Numbered from the stretch's first letter, positions 1 through 10,985 are shown. The stretch: DNA of 64,000 bases from Symsagittifera roscoffensis (GCF_963678635.1 NW_026970604.1:69501-133500), one strand, 5' to 3'. Notes: generated by a model not told the origin, from the sequence alone. Program-made: numbers and translations.

Positions 1-1665
1 GGGAGCGCCTCATCCGAAGCGTGAAGCGCGTGCTTAACGATATACTAGGCAGTAGGCGAGTCACCGAAGAGGTGTTAGGAACAACACTCTGCTTAGTTGA
101 GCAGGCTTTCAAATCGAGGCCAATCACTCCCGTTATTACTGATTCACGTGAGTGTGACCTCCTCAGTAACACAGACTTTTCCAAAAACTATGAGTGGTCA
201 CGAGCTATTTGTGATCCGTTAGAAAACAGTGATACAGAAGTAGCTGAAACAGAACAAACTCTGATAAATAGAAACATCAAAACTGAGAAACAGAATATCA
301 CACTCTCAAAAGAGGCTAAAATTATGAAAAATTGTTCATCAAAGAAAGAACTGACCATAGATCTAGCGTCACAGAAAGGAGCATCGAATTGTCTAAGCGT
401 GCTCTCCCTAAAAATACGATTTCTCTCTCAACAAATCAGAGTTTAAAGATGGATTACATCTGAGATATGGATGGGAACCACCAAACACCCCACATACATG
501 CCCGTTCACACTGGCCCACTCCCTACACTGTACCAAAGGTGGATACGCTCACCTAAGACATAATGAAATTCGCGATACTCTTGCGACACTCCTGGACAAA
601 GTATGCCATGATGTTGAAATAGAGCCGAAACTTCAATCGTTGGAAGGCGAAAGCTTTCACACAAAACAAGCACTACTGAAGATGACACTCGACTAGATCA
701 AGGCAAATGGACTCTGGGGAGGCCGAGTCAGCCGAACTTTTTTCGATGTAAAAACTTTTAATCCTCATGCTAAATCCTGCCCTAAAACTATATCTGACGC
801 CTACAAATACCATGAGAGTCAAAACATTAAAATACCAACAAAGAATTCTGGACGTTGAACACAGCAGCTTTGTTCCACTAATTTTTGCGTGTACCGGAGG
901 AGCAGCACCGGGCTCTACAAAAACCGTCCAGAAACTAGCAGAGAAACTAAGCGAAAAACGGAACGAATCATACTCGGGCACAATTAGCCAAAAAGAACAA
1001 AAATAAGTTTTGCACTTCTGAGGAGTGCAATCCTCTGCTTTAGGGGGTCACAAAAACTTAAAAATACATCCAACACAGACAATTCTATCTGTGCTGTAAT
1101 CGAGGAGGGTAGACTTTGTTTGACAATTCTCTTGATGCATTAAAATAGACTTGATTTATTCATAAAATTTTGTCGATGTATTTATATAGCGTTGGTATGT
1201 CCCTATCCAACCTGTGCACGTACCGTCGCATGACGGAAGGGCCCATTTTAAAAAACTTTTTCACGTGAGTTAGAAGCGTTAACCCCAAACCATTTTTTGC
1301 TTGGACAACATGCCACAAGCTTTCCTTCGCTTTTACCTGGGGAGCACTTCGATCACAAGAAAAGGTACGTGCGAGCGCAGCCACATGCTAACTTGATTTG
1401 GTCTCGTTGGCTTCGAGAATATGTTCCCTCGCTGAAAAAGCGTGTCAAGTGGCACACTCATACTGACTTCACTCTTAAAACAGGCGATCTCGTGTGGGTG
1501 ATTGAGCCCGATAGTCCGCGTGGGTACTACCCTCTTGCCCGAATCGTCGAGCTTAACTACGGACAGGACGGTTGCGCTCGATCCGCCCTTGTTAAGACCG
1601 CCACCCGTGAAATCACTCGGCCGACCTTTAAGCTCGCTCCTGTTCTTACTATTCAGGGGGGAGGA
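1..1665 (+). pseudogene. BEL/Pao integrase and C-terminal domain, split by a LINE
   Basis: Two pieces of one BEL/Pao polyprotein read on the plus strand. Positions 21-153 encode the end of the integrase core, with the family-typical string SRRVTEEVLGTTLCLVEQAF. Positions 1260-1665 resume at exactly the expected residue with TPNHFLLGQ and run through the C-terminal domain normally following BEL integrases (WLREYVPSL, GDLVWVIEP, RGYYPLARIVEL, RSALVKT). The 1.1 kb between them is a LINE insertion. The second piece is open apart from the insertion and ends at a purine tract (1655-1665) next to a presumed LTR. The 5' part of the element lies outside the window. Family assignment rests on motif recall and is strong; activity is excluded by the insertion. 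Confidence 0.88.
154..1259 (+). mobile_element. 5'-truncated LINE, ORF2 C-terminal remnant
   Basis: The insertion is bounded on both sides by TTCACGTGAGT (143-153 and 1260-1270), an 11-bp target-site duplication typical of LINE retroposition. The translated interior resembles the C-terminal region that follows reverse transcriptase in many invertebrate LINE-like ORF2 proteins: LASQKGASNCLSVL, LRYGWEPPNTP, GGYAHLRHNEIRDT, then GGRVSRTFFDVKTFNPHAKS and a terminal LLRSAILCFRGS. The reading frame changes several times (near 410 and 670 and later), so it is non-functional. About 200 bases of 3' untranslated sequence follow before the right-hand duplication. The LINE clade is not assigned. Confidence 0.85.
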
Positions 1666-1710
1666 TGTTGCAACGCAAATATAAAACAAGAGTAAAAAAG
1701 CATATAAAAT
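1666..1710 (+). repeat. Start of BEL/Pao 3' LTR (putative)
   Basis: Directly after the purine-rich AGGGGGGAGGA (1655-1665) the sequence begins TGTTGCAACG, as a BEL-type LTR normally does. Its far end is not defined because a tRNA-derived repeat begins about 45 bases later and no second LTR is in the window for comparison. Confidence 0.5.
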
Positions 1711-1935
1711 AAGACCAAATGGCCAAGCGGACTAAGACAACGTGACATGACAGTTGAAGTAGTTCGAGTCCTCCACCTGCCCATGTATTAATATACTAAA
1801 AAGGGGATATATCCTATTTTAACAGTTTTTTTTATTCCTTCAGCCTTGATTAAGGCTGACTGCTAAAAAAAAGCAATTTGTCTCAAGGACATTACCGACC
1901 GGTTCTTGTGGCTAGCTTGCGCCGATTTGTACCAA
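1711..1935 (+). repeat. tRNA-derived SINE, copy 1
   Basis: The head resembles a Leu/Ser-type tRNA with an A box (TGGCCAAGCGG, 1720-1730) and B box (TAGTTCGAGTCC, about 1760-1771) but lacks pairing acceptor arms. The body (1843-1935, containing CAGCCTTGATTAAGGCTGAC and GGCTAGCTTGCGCC) matches, in reverse complement, parts of the repeats at 31,144-31,260 and 35,380-35,480. Three copies with the same head-body order define a SINE family transcribed by RNA polymerase III in principle. Confidence 0.75.
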
Positions 1936-2457
1936 AAACGAGCTGATGATAAAAATGTTATATGATGTTATGATCGATAGAAAATGCCGAAATTTATCTA
2001 TTGCCTGAGAGTTATTTACCGAGAAATTAATTTACGAATTTGGATGCAAATATTTTCGTTTGGAGATAAGAGCGGCCATAGTTGACCTGAAAAGTACGAT
2101 CGGCGAAATTTCCTATATATTTTTTAAAACTGCCCCTTCTCGAAACTCCTGCGCACCATTGGCCGTAGTCAACTTTACCATTTATCTCAGACAGAGTCTT
2201 CACACTATCGCTTCTTTCTTATTCGTCGAAAAATAATTTGTACAAAACTAGCTTCTATTTATTAAACAGAAAAGGGAATAAATTATATATGAAATCCAAA
2301 CATGATAGTTGCAGCATTCGAGCACAAATTCGACGAAGTTGTTTTTATTTATTAGTTCGAGCAAAATCAAATATTATTAAGTTCGCCTTCAACTCTTATT
2401 TGAGGATTTTTTCCAACTTGATTATTAAACGATTTCGTGGTTGTATTTCGAAAGTGA
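1936..2457. other. Non-coding stretch, nothing recognised
   Basis: AT-rich sequence between the SINE and the first exon-like segment. Short open frames here show no motif or splice context that I recognise. Confidence 0.5.
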
Positions 2458-2741
2458 TCACATGTTCTGTGCAGCAATTTCGCTGCCCAAGTTGTGAAAA
2501 TTTGTTTTCGATGACGGCGACGCTTTTCCATTTTGTCTTGAGGTTGGGAACACTGGATAGCTGCTCCTAGGTGCTAGTATGGACTGATTTGAATTAAACG
2601 CAAAGCTCCCTGATTCGATTGGCGATATGGTTTGCTGTTGATGTTGAAGGAGGCGTTGATGTATACTTGAGGCGTCCACTGTAATTTTCAACGAGACTTC
2701 ACTAGGCGAAGATTGTTCTGCGATATTAACTCGGACGTTTT
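2458..2741 (-). CDS. Putative host exon, unknown (possible ARID3 3' exon)
   Basis: On the minus strand a good splice acceptor (pyrimidine-rich tract then CTGTTTCAG, ending at 2742) opens a frame of about 94 residues ending at a stop near 2458. The peptide is Ser/Gln-rich (for example LQHQQQTISPIESG) with an acidic/hydrophobic start (VRVNIAEQSSPSE). I do not recognise a domain. It lies downstream on the same strand of the ARID3 exons, so it could be a terminal exon of that gene with the large retroelement inside the intervening intron. An alternative is chance open frame. No second copy in the window argues against a transposon origin. Confidence 0.3.
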
Positions 2742-3025
2742 CTGAAACAGGTTAAATACAACTTGAAGGCGACATTTTCAAATTCAAACTTTCCAGCTCT
2801 CTTTTTGAAAAATCTAATTAGCAGAAGTGAACATAAATATATCGCAATTAATATGTAAACTAAATTATTTATATACAACTACACGACAGCTTATATACAC
2901 CTAGTTTACAACAGCCTATTGAAGATTTAACTCTTTGTTCCCGTTAATTTTTTCCTGCTAAAAATAGTGAATAGATTTTTGAGAGGAGTGAAGCAAAATA
3001 ATGAATAGTTTAAAGGGCTACAAAA

Positions 3026-3465
3026 TTAGGAAATCAATTTGCAAATATGTCTGATGAAAAAAACTGGCTGACCTACATTGTGCTTCAACGAGAGCTGTTC
3101 AGCAATCCTGTTCGAGCCCTGGCCAATCTCTTTTTCGCCCTTATGCACTTTCAGCTCCATTGGCAGCTGTTGCATCGGAGACTCAATCACGAGTCGTCGC
3201 TTAGTCAGCGGCGAACTGACGGCCCTCGAGTCACTCAAATGGCGTTTCAATCCACTAAACTTCTCCTCGCTGGGCGATTTGATTTACGAGTTGTTTTCAC
3301 TCGGTGATGCTTTTTCAAAGTAGATTATTGTGACATTGGGAATGAGTTTTTCCATTTCTTTCTTCTCGCTCCATCTTCATTTTGTGTTTCGTCATTGTTC
3401 ACGCCTGAATTACTCGTTTTCTGGAGGTTTTCAATAGCAGATAGTTGTTGCTGCTCGTAAATTGC
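3026..3465 (-). CDS. Putative host exon(s), possible REKLES-like ARID3 region, broken
   Basis: An acceptor-like TTTTAG at 3466-3467 opens a minus-strand frame starting AIYEQQQLSAIENLQK, which resembles the Glu-Gln-Gln-rich start of the REKLES region of ARID3 proteins. A later frame contains KRHLSDSRAVSSPLTKRR, a Ser/Lys/Arg-rich possible nuclear-localisation stretch, and continues to 3026. Joining the two needs one extra base near the A5 run at about 3345 and passage through a TAA near 3289. It may therefore be a pseudogene, two exons, or carry base errors. Assignment to ARID3 is inference from strand, order and weak similarity. Confidence 0.3.
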
Positions 3466-3981
3466 CTAAAATGAGTACAAAACGATTGTTCTCACTCTTT
3501 TTCTATTTTAGGTTTCTTCAAGTAGTGAGCGGTGTAAAACCTGTTTGCGTCACAACTTTTGAAACTGAAAGATAAAACTTAGGTTTTAACTCAGCTGAAA
3601 ATATCAAAGTGATCATAGTACGAAATATGAATAATGTTTGTTTGGGTGATGGGTTCGTGAAATGCTATTTCCAGATTGTTTGTGAAATTTACTTTCATTT
3701 CTCTCAGCGAAAAAAAGGAAGGTTTTTATGCTAATCTTGTTATAAACTTGTTATAATGAACTTATTTGTGACGTCAATAGAAATTTGCATGCAGTTTGAG
3801 CTTCTAGTTAAACTTAAACGGATGAAAAAAGGGTTTTCTACGAGTTCACATAGTCGGAATGTACTGCGTCTTTTGTGCAATGTTGTGTGTCGAGCGAAAA
3901 AAAAAACCTGTGCCGAGCGAAAAACAATTCATGTGTAATTTTTTACATCGATAATTCAGATGCCGATCATTGAATTGCTAT
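3466..3981. other. Non-coding stretch before the large retroelement
   Basis: AT-rich sequence with homopolymer A/T runs. It ends with CTAT (3978-3981), the left copy of the target-site duplication of the large Ty3/gypsy element. Nothing else was recognised. Confidence 0.6.
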
Positions 3982-4392
3982 TGAGTTAGGTATGAAGTCT
4001 ATAACTTCTAGAGTAATTTCGGATAGGGTACACCGTCTGCTCGTCACTCTATCTTATTTTCGGCCGGATAGATTCGTGCAACTTCTTAGTCCAATACCGA
4101 TCCTAATCTTACTCTTATATCTACTAGTCTCAGGGTGTTTAACTAGTCTCTGCTAGGCTCAATAGATCTAGAGTATACTGGTTTTATTGCGGCTGCTGAA
4201 GTTCTCGAGGAGAGGCAACTAGCTTCCAAGTTAAATTCAAATCTCTCTGGTGCTGAAATTACAAGTAATTTCAGCACTTAAACATAAGTGGGTTGTTAGT
4301 TAGATGGAGTATGATTGGTTAATATTAAATATTTTACAGTGATAAAATATCTTATTTAAGAAATAATAAAATGTAGTTTAGATCAGGTTACA
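3982..4392 (-). repeat. 3' LTR of the large retroelement
   Basis: On the plus strand it begins TGAGTTAG and ends GGTTACA, giving TG...CA termini. It aligns along its length to the 5' LTR at 28,210-28,617 and, in inverted orientation, to the LTR at 57,428-57,878. It contains a strong hairpin (GCTGAAATTACAAGTAATTT followed by CAGC, about 4,252-4,277). Scattered substitutions and small indels between the two LTRs indicate that the insertion is not recent. Confidence 0.9.
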
Positions 4393-5741
4393 CCCATCCG
4401 GGGTTTACAGAGTTTTTGAGTTTTATCTCTTTCTTCTGCAATTGAAGGATGGATGATGAACGTTGGTATTTGGCGAACATTATTTTATTGTCCGGTTTCT
4501 CTTTGAAGAGATGTGTCCCAGAACGCTGGAATTATGGACATGAACTTGTTATTCTTGTCGTTCGACAACGACTGTGATTTCACAATGAAATCAATCCGAT
4601 TTCAAAAGGGTTTGCTATGTCAGGTTTTTCTGTATTAGTGGAAAACTGTCTTGTGTTCAGCCTCGTCTGGAAATGGCGTGAAATTCGTGTTTGGAAGGGA
4701 TACCTTGTAACTCGGATCTGTACGTATACTTGAACATCGATTGAACGTTTTATGTTATATTATTTCTGGTTTTACTTTTGTTTCTTTGGTTGTGTCCTTT
4801 TCTCAAAAATCAAATTGTTTTTGGTTTGGGTTTGTCTTTCGACTTTTTTGTGTTTTATTATTTCTTTCGTTGACTTTATAATAGTCTTCAAAAGAATAAA
4901 TTATCCAGTTTTTAGCTGGGTTAATCCGGTTTGGGTACCGTTGGTTTTTTTTTCTTATTCATGCTGTTATGATTTGTGGTGTTTAGTCATTTGCATTGGT
5001 TAGTTTGGTGTAGTGTTGACTCCATTCCAACCGGGTTAAAAAAAGTTGGAAACTTGTTATCGTTAGTTGGAGTTGTTGTTATTGAAAACTTGAAACATAA
5101 AATCATTATTTTAAACAATTCTTCGTGGGCGAGCTGTGCGAGTATGGATAGAATTCTTGTGCGAATGAATTAAAACATTGAAAAGGTTAGTACTGCTTTC
5201 TCATTTTATGAATTCATTGCTTAAATATCTGAAATTTACTGCATTCGGGGAAATATTAAATTATAAGTTTTCATTGTATTTAATTTTACTGCTTCTTGGG
5301 GAAATAACTTATAAATTAATTTACTACATTGGGTATGAATTTTACTACATTATTTAGTGCAAAAATTTTAGTATAGCAAAATAGTTTTAGCAAAATAAGT
5401 TTTATATGAATCGTATTCTAATTTAACAAGTTTATATTTTTCATTTTTTTTTCCGTTTTTATAGATGATGGTGATGAGAAGACTAGAAAAGAATTTAAAC
5501 ATTATAGAAAATGGCTAGTACGATTTGAATTCATTAGTTAAGGTATTTTAATTATACTTACCTTAGTCGTCGGGGAAGAAGCCATGTGGGAAGAGTTCTT
5601 GAAGTAAATCTGATGTTGTTAGTAACTTGGCTAGTATGCGTATGACGTTTTTAGTTTATAGCAGTGGCCAAAGCAAATCAAGTGCTTTGATGATATTTAG
5701 TTCTTTAGTGCCTACTGCGAATTCATGAGGTGTGTTTTGTA
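4393..5741 (-). other. 3' non-coding region of the large retroelement
   Basis: Between accessory ORF2 and the 3' LTR there is about 1.35 kb without a convincing sense ORF. Part of it (4,394-4,425 and 4,751-5,400) is recognisably conserved, inverted, at 56,640-57,427, next to another LTR of the family. The best conserved stretch holds a hydrophobic antisense open frame (see findings). No clean polypurine tract is visible next to the LTR: the sense strand reads CCCCGGATGGG before TGTAACC. Confidence 0.7.
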
Positions 5742-7367
5742 TTAGATTGTAAATTTTGTGATTTTAGTATTGGGAATAAACTCTAATATGGGGATTTCAA
5801 TAGGTTGTATGAATTCATGCGGGATGATGAAGGGTCTGGATTCTTCGTCCTGTAAGGTCTTTTTGATGGGGCAAAATATATACATTTGGGTAACGGGATC
5901 GTAGTTACGGAGGATGCCGTGGAGGTTAGTATTTTTAATGCAATATTTAAAATTAAGAAAAAATGGTGACGTGTATTTTGAGTTAATAAACTGAAAACGA
6001 TGGTGGGGCTGTCTAGATGGTGTGTGTAGATTGATGTGGTTTTGTATGAAACGATAATATGTGAAAGTATGTGTTCGTTTAGTGCGTAACATAAAATCGT
6101 GGGAACAGTGCAAATCGCGTTCCTGTGGTGAAAGAAAATGAAAGGTTTGTGTAAATAATTGAAATTGGTCGTAGAAGCTTTGGTATGCTTGCATCTCGAT
6201 TATTGCTTCGGAAATTATGTGATCGTGTTTTTTATCAAAAATATCAAGTGTGAATAGGTATGATGTTTTGATACAAAATTTTTCGGTTAGTTGCGGGTTG
6301 GCAAAGCGGTCTTCATCTAAAAATTGATCTTGGTTAGGGCGTATGATGTTGTGATCGTAATTTTCGATGGTGAAATCGTTAGCTCGGGGTGCGGTGAATG
6401 TTTTTAGTAACTTTTTAAATCCTACATATGTGAATTGTCGAGGTGTTAGAGGTGTTGTGAGTCTATATAGCATATTTTTGCATTTTTCATTATCAACTTG
6501 TGTATTATAAAGTGGTAGAAAAAGAGGGTTAGTATAGTGGTAATATGATGTCCAGTGGAGTGTTGGCATTAAAGCGTGCTCATCAACAAAATATCTAGTG
6601 TCATCATTAGTGGTAGAAGGATTTAAAGTGTATTGTGGAAATGATGGTAAGTTTGTTTGAAGCAAGGTTTTCGTATTTGTGTGTTTTGGGTAGTTAATAT
6701 ATTCTTTGGCTGTTCCGGGTTTGGTTGTGAATGGGTGATTTGGGAATTTACGTTTAAAAGTGCGATAAGCTTGGTTAGTGCTAGTGGATGTTTCAGTGGA
6801 TGTGGATGATTGAGCTAATGATGGGGTGTAATCCGATAGCGGTGTAGGCGTTGGTGGGCCTGATGATGTGGTTATGGATGACAAGTGATGGATTGTAAGC
6901 GTATGAGGGTATGTCAGTTGTTGTTGTAAGGTAATAAAGTTATCGAGTTCTGAGGAAATTCGTACAGTATCTGTGGAGTTATTATTTGATCTTTCAGAAA
7001 GGGATGGGGTATAGGTTGGGGTAACTTGGGAAGCATAAGAGGGAGTGGAAAGGGATGGTAGTGGATGACTGGTTCGAATGGGTTGAAAGGGGGGTTGCGA
7101 CAAAATTGAGGGGTTGGTTTGAGTATGTGTAGAGGGAGATGGTTCGGAGTCTGCAAATTCATCGGGATTTTCTAAGTCTGAATTGTTAAATTGTGAGATA
7201 GTATGAAAAACTGAAATATCTGAGTTAGTGTCTGAATTCGTGCTTGGTATGTTAATAACTGGGAAATCGGGTGGCGGGAAAGCGAAAAGTGGAATGATTG
7301 GGATTGGATTTTGGAGGTTGGCTGGGTGGGAATTTGAGCAATGGATGGCTCCAACTTGTCGGCTCAT
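5742..7367 (-). CDS. Accessory ORF2 of the retroelement, 541 aa, unknown function
   Basis: This is the longest uninterrupted ORF in the window. Residues 1 to about 210 are rich in Pro, Ser and Thr (probably disordered), for example TPTPLSDYTPSLAQSSTSTE. Residues about 220-541 are ordered-looking and rich in Tyr, Phe, His and Asn, with no signal peptide or clear membrane segment. The C-terminal third contains GILRNYDPVTQMYIFCPI. It lies 3' of the glycoprotein region, where some retroelements carry regulatory or structural accessory genes, and would need subgenomic or spliced RNA. It remains open although nearly every neighbouring ORF is broken. I recognise no family. It may be paralogous to accessory ORF1. 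An ORF of this length kept by chance in a decayed element is unlikely but possible. Confidence 0.75.
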   Translation of the reverse strand: MSRQVGAIHCSNSHPANLQNPIPIIPLFAFPPPDFPVINIPSTNSDTNSDISVFHTISQFNNSDLENPDEFADSEPSPSTHTQTNPSILSQPPFQPIRTSHPLPSLSTPSYASQVTPTYTPSLSERSNNNSTDTVRISSELDNFITLQQQLTYPHTLTIHHLSSITTSSGPPTPTPLSDYTPSLAQSSTSTETSTSTNQAYRTFKRKFPNHPFTTKPGTAKEYINYPKHTNTKTLLQTNLPSFPQYTLNPSTTNDDTRYFVDEHALMPTLHWTSYYHYTNPLFLPLYNTQVDNEKCKNMLYRLTTPLTPRQFTYVGFKKLLKTFTAPRANDFTIENYDHNIIRPNQDQFLDEDRFANPQLTEKFCIKTSYLFTLDIFDKKHDHIISEAIIEMQAYQSFYDQFQLFTQTFHFLSPQERDLHCSHDFMLRTKRTHTFTYYRFIQNHINLHTPSRQPHHRFQFINSKYTSPFFLNFKYCIKNTNLHGILRNYDPVTQMYIFCPIKKTLQDEESRPFIIPHEFIQPIEIPILEFIPNTKITKFTI

Positions 7368-7552
7368 CGTGGGCTAAAAAAATGATTATGTTGAGACTGA
7401 AAAGTGGTGGTATGGGGTTGTTCAATAATTTGTTCATATGTATTGTCACTTTGTGATTGATTTCTCGTTATGTGTTTGATAGGGCTTTGTGCTGAACTTG
7501 GTCTGAAGTTTGGGTTATTTGTGATTACTAAATTTCGAAAATTTCGGGGAGC

Positions 7553-9890
7553 TTAAGATAGGGGATGATTTTGTGGTAGGGTTGGTATTTGTGGCGCTGT
7601 AGGTGCTGTATCTACATTATTATGTTCTACGTCGTATGTATTTGGTCTTGCGGCTAGTTTTGTGTTGTATTCTTTTATTTGTGCGTCTAAAATTATTTTG
7701 TTAATTGATGATGAAAATATTCCGAAAAATCCTGCAAATAAAATACGTGCTTTTAGTAGTGAGAAAAGAAATCCTATAAAATTAAACATTGCGTATAAGA
7801 TAGATTTAATAGAAAAGCGAGAATTTCGTTTTTTAATGTTACAAAACTAAAAATATTTATGGGTGAAATATCTTGTGGTCTAAATTTTTCACCGTTTAAA
7901 TATATGTAATCTTTAATGTCTTTAAAATATCCGCTGTAGTCTTGTGTATATTTGTATGCAAATCCTGCGGTTTCGGCAAGTTTTCTTAAATTTTGATCGA
8001 TTGATTGTCGTTGTATGGTATCCATTTGTGTGAGTAGTTTTTGAAATTGTTGTGTTCTAATGTGGTGTTGTATATCAGATTTAGAATATATTTCAATTGA
8101 TTGTAAATCAAAATTTGGATTGCGAGCAAAAGCTCGGATACTTTCTGGTGAAAACTTTAGTGGTTGCATTATTGTAGGGTATGGTGTGAGTAGATAGTAT
8201 TTATCTTCGTCGGGGTTTAACTGTACGACATTGGCTGTTTTGTGATCCACATGGGACTGCGGTATCCCAAAAGTATACTTGAAAGTGTATCGACAAAATG
8301 TACTTTATTTTTGTAGAATATAGGGATTCTTTTGTAACAACGTTTATCTTCAAAAACGTATAATGGTAATACTTTTTTGGTGGAAGTATAAAACCATAAA
8401 ATGATTCCTTCGTAACCAAGAAAATTTGATCTATTTCCTGATATTAAATATCCTGCGTAGGGTATTTTTAATACTGCTAATGCGAGAGGTTGTAAGATTT
8501 GTGTTCTTTCCAATTCGCATAGTTGATGAAGTGTTTCTAATTCGGAGAGTGACATTTCTTGAAATATTCCACTAATTGTGTAGTCTAATTTCATGTCTAA
8601 ATGAATGTCATAGTGTATGTTTCCAAAGTAGGTGTTATTCATAAGTGATAGCTATTGTAATCGTGCACTTTTGCTATCAGTTGGTGTTAGTTTTCCACTG
8701 GGTTGACCATTATATTTGTAGAAGTTGACTGTGGTGTAGGGTGTGCCTTCGTTTATATGGTGACCTGTTGCATATGGGTCAAACTTAACTTTACCAGTGG
8801 TCATGTCGAAACCTTTTTCGTATTCGACAAGTATTTCTGAATATTGTGTTTTGTGGACTGGATTTGTATATTTACATGCAAATTCTGTTTTTTGATAGAT
8901 CTGAAAACGTGTTAATTTTTTTTCTATATCGTGTGAATTTTTGAAATTATTGCTTCGTTTGTGAGATGGTTTCACTTCTTCATATGGGATTGATTCGATA
9001 AAATATTTTTCCAGAAATTTTATCATTCGTGCGTGTATTTTTGCTACTTGAAAGGTTGTGCAAGTATCTTCGGGAAACCAAACGATTGTTGCTTGGGTTC
9101 TTGTTGTGGGGTCACAATAACCTTGATCATTTTTACAAGGTAATCTAATTCCTTGATAGATCATTGTGTTATCTGATAAATCTCGCGTGAGTTGTATTTT
9201 TTCAAGTTGTATTTTCCAATCAAAAAACATTATTTCTTGATATCCTTTATTTTTTGTGTCTGATTTGCAGTTTGAAGGGTTATTTATTCCAATGTGTGGT
9301 ATCCAATGTTTATCGTGTATATCATAAGTTAATCGTCCATGTGCGCCGTTTTATGGGTATTTTTCGTCTAGTTTTATATGTCCTTGATATCGTTCGAGTT
9401 CTGCTTGATGTACAGAATCGGCAAAGACTTGGAAATTTCCTGTTTTTCTGTCTAAGTGTTTGTTTCTTTTTAGATTTAATCTGAGTAATTCGTTTTTACA
9501 ATCATCGGGATTGAGATGTAAAAGTCGTTCTATATTACTTTGGTAAAATGATTCGTGATGAAGTCTGTTTTTATTTTCGTTAGAAACTTGTGAACAAGGT
9601 ACTTTCTTTTCGGAAACTGTTGCTGTAAACTTATATCCTGTGATTGTCGTTGCTCGGGCTTTTGAATATAATGTTGCTATTACGTTTGTAGTTTCTATAG
9701 CTTGTGGTTCTGTTTCGCATTGTGTTACTTGATTTATTGCATACTTGTGTAGTGTTTTTTGTTCGTTTTCTTCACAATCATAATGTGTTACTAATAAATC
9801 CTGGGGTCCTGTGCGAGATGGATTTGTGTTTTGATCGAAAAATATTAGAAAAAAGATGTGTTGAAATGTTAGTATCTTTAAAATATACAT
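7553..9890 (-). pseudogene. Envelope-like glycoprotein region, broken
   Basis: Five overlapping or abutting minus-strand frames (9,890-9,351; 9,230-8,652; 8,642-8,217; 8,250-7,774; 7,789-7,553) form what looks like one former membrane glycoprotein. The first begins with a hydrophobic signal-like stretch (residues about 8-18). Several cysteines follow, including one in CNNQGYC-like spacing in the second frame (LPCKNDQGYCDP). The last frame contains a long hydrophobic segment fit for membrane anchoring. Breaks include a TAA near 9,346, a stop near 8,652, and frameshifts near 8,230 and 7,780. Position after integrase matches an env gene. The cysteine pattern reminds me of class III-like glycoproteins captured by some invertebrate retroelements, but that is a weak impression. 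Confidence 0.6.
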
Positions 9891-10985
9891 ATGTATGATA
9901 ATCCAGAATATGGGTTATAAAATGTTATATAACCGATTGTGTTTTTTGTATATCTATCGTATTTATATATTAATTCAGTTGTTATAAATGGTGGTGGTAA
10001 CGTTTGGGCTGTTTTATTTGGTAGACTTAGTGGGTAGGGATGTTGTACAATATTATTAAGTTTAACTGTTATTTCAAATTTTAATTGTAGACTGTTTTGA
10101 TGTAATATCTGAACGTTGTGTTCTCGGATATCTTCGTGGATATCTTGTCTATATTGTAATATATTAAGTGCGCAACTGTGGAGTCGGTGGCTTTCGTTAT
10201 GTTGTCCGAATAGTGGGGGAGGTGCTACGAATGTGTTCCAATCTAATCGTAGGGGTATATTCGTTGATTGTTCTCTGTATCTAGCGTCAAGATTATTTGG
10301 AAAATTTAGGGGGGAAAATGATGGTGAAATTTGACTTATTGATGGTGTCGAGGGGAGTGATAATGTTTCTCGTAAGGATGATAATGTTGTATCTGGAGAG
10401 GTATCTTTTGGGTCATTTACTAAGTTTGGTTCTCCTTGTGGGTAAGATTGTGTTGCCCAATAGGGTAACCGTTCGTTGGGATTTGGGGGATTAAAAATGT
10501 TTTCACGTAATTGCGCTGATGTTGGTGTTGATCCTAGATAGTCTGAGAGAATATTAGGTGTACTTTGCTGTGAGGTTAGCGTTAGCGTTGGAGTATCTGG
10601 TATTGTAATACAAGAGGTTTCTGAGCTTGATGGTGTTGGAGATTGAGGTATGCTAAAAGTGATTCTAGGGGTTTGAAAATTTCTATTTCGTCTTGGGTGT
10701 ATTATTTGTCTATTTACTTCAATTGTATTTTGGTTTTGCCAAATTTGTCGGATTCGATTTAAATCTTGTTTTAATGTGGGGTGCAAATTATATGTCGGCT
10801 AACTTAGTGATGCTTGTCGCTGAACTGGTTCAATTTGTTCAGATAAGCGGGCATGTCGCTCAAAAGTGTACGGGTTGTCTCGAAATGAAATGCGTGTGGA
10901 TGTTTGGGGGTTTTGGGTGGTTGTAGGAACTATCGGGTTTTCCTGGGGAGATGTCGGTGATGACGGTTTTGGTGGTGGTTGGTTA
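9878..10985 (-). pseudogene. Accessory ORF1 of the retroelement, one nonsense codon
   Basis: An open frame of 302 codons (10,786-9,878) continues upstream in the same frame to about 10,985 through a single TAG near 10,796, so the ancestral protein was longer. The amino half is Pro/Ser/Thr-rich (SIPQSPTPSSSETS). The carboxy part has charged and aromatic residues and ends with GYITFYNPYSGLSYICIF. It overlaps the start of the glycoprotein region by about 13 bases and lies after integrase. Function is unknown. Its architecture, and a terminal motif resembling YDPVTQMYIFCPI of accessory ORF2, suggest the two are related. Confidence 0.5.

Noticed and set aside
1711-1785. Functional tRNA gene
   Set aside because: A and B boxes are good but acceptor arms do not pair, and the sequence continues into a repeat body shared with two other copies.
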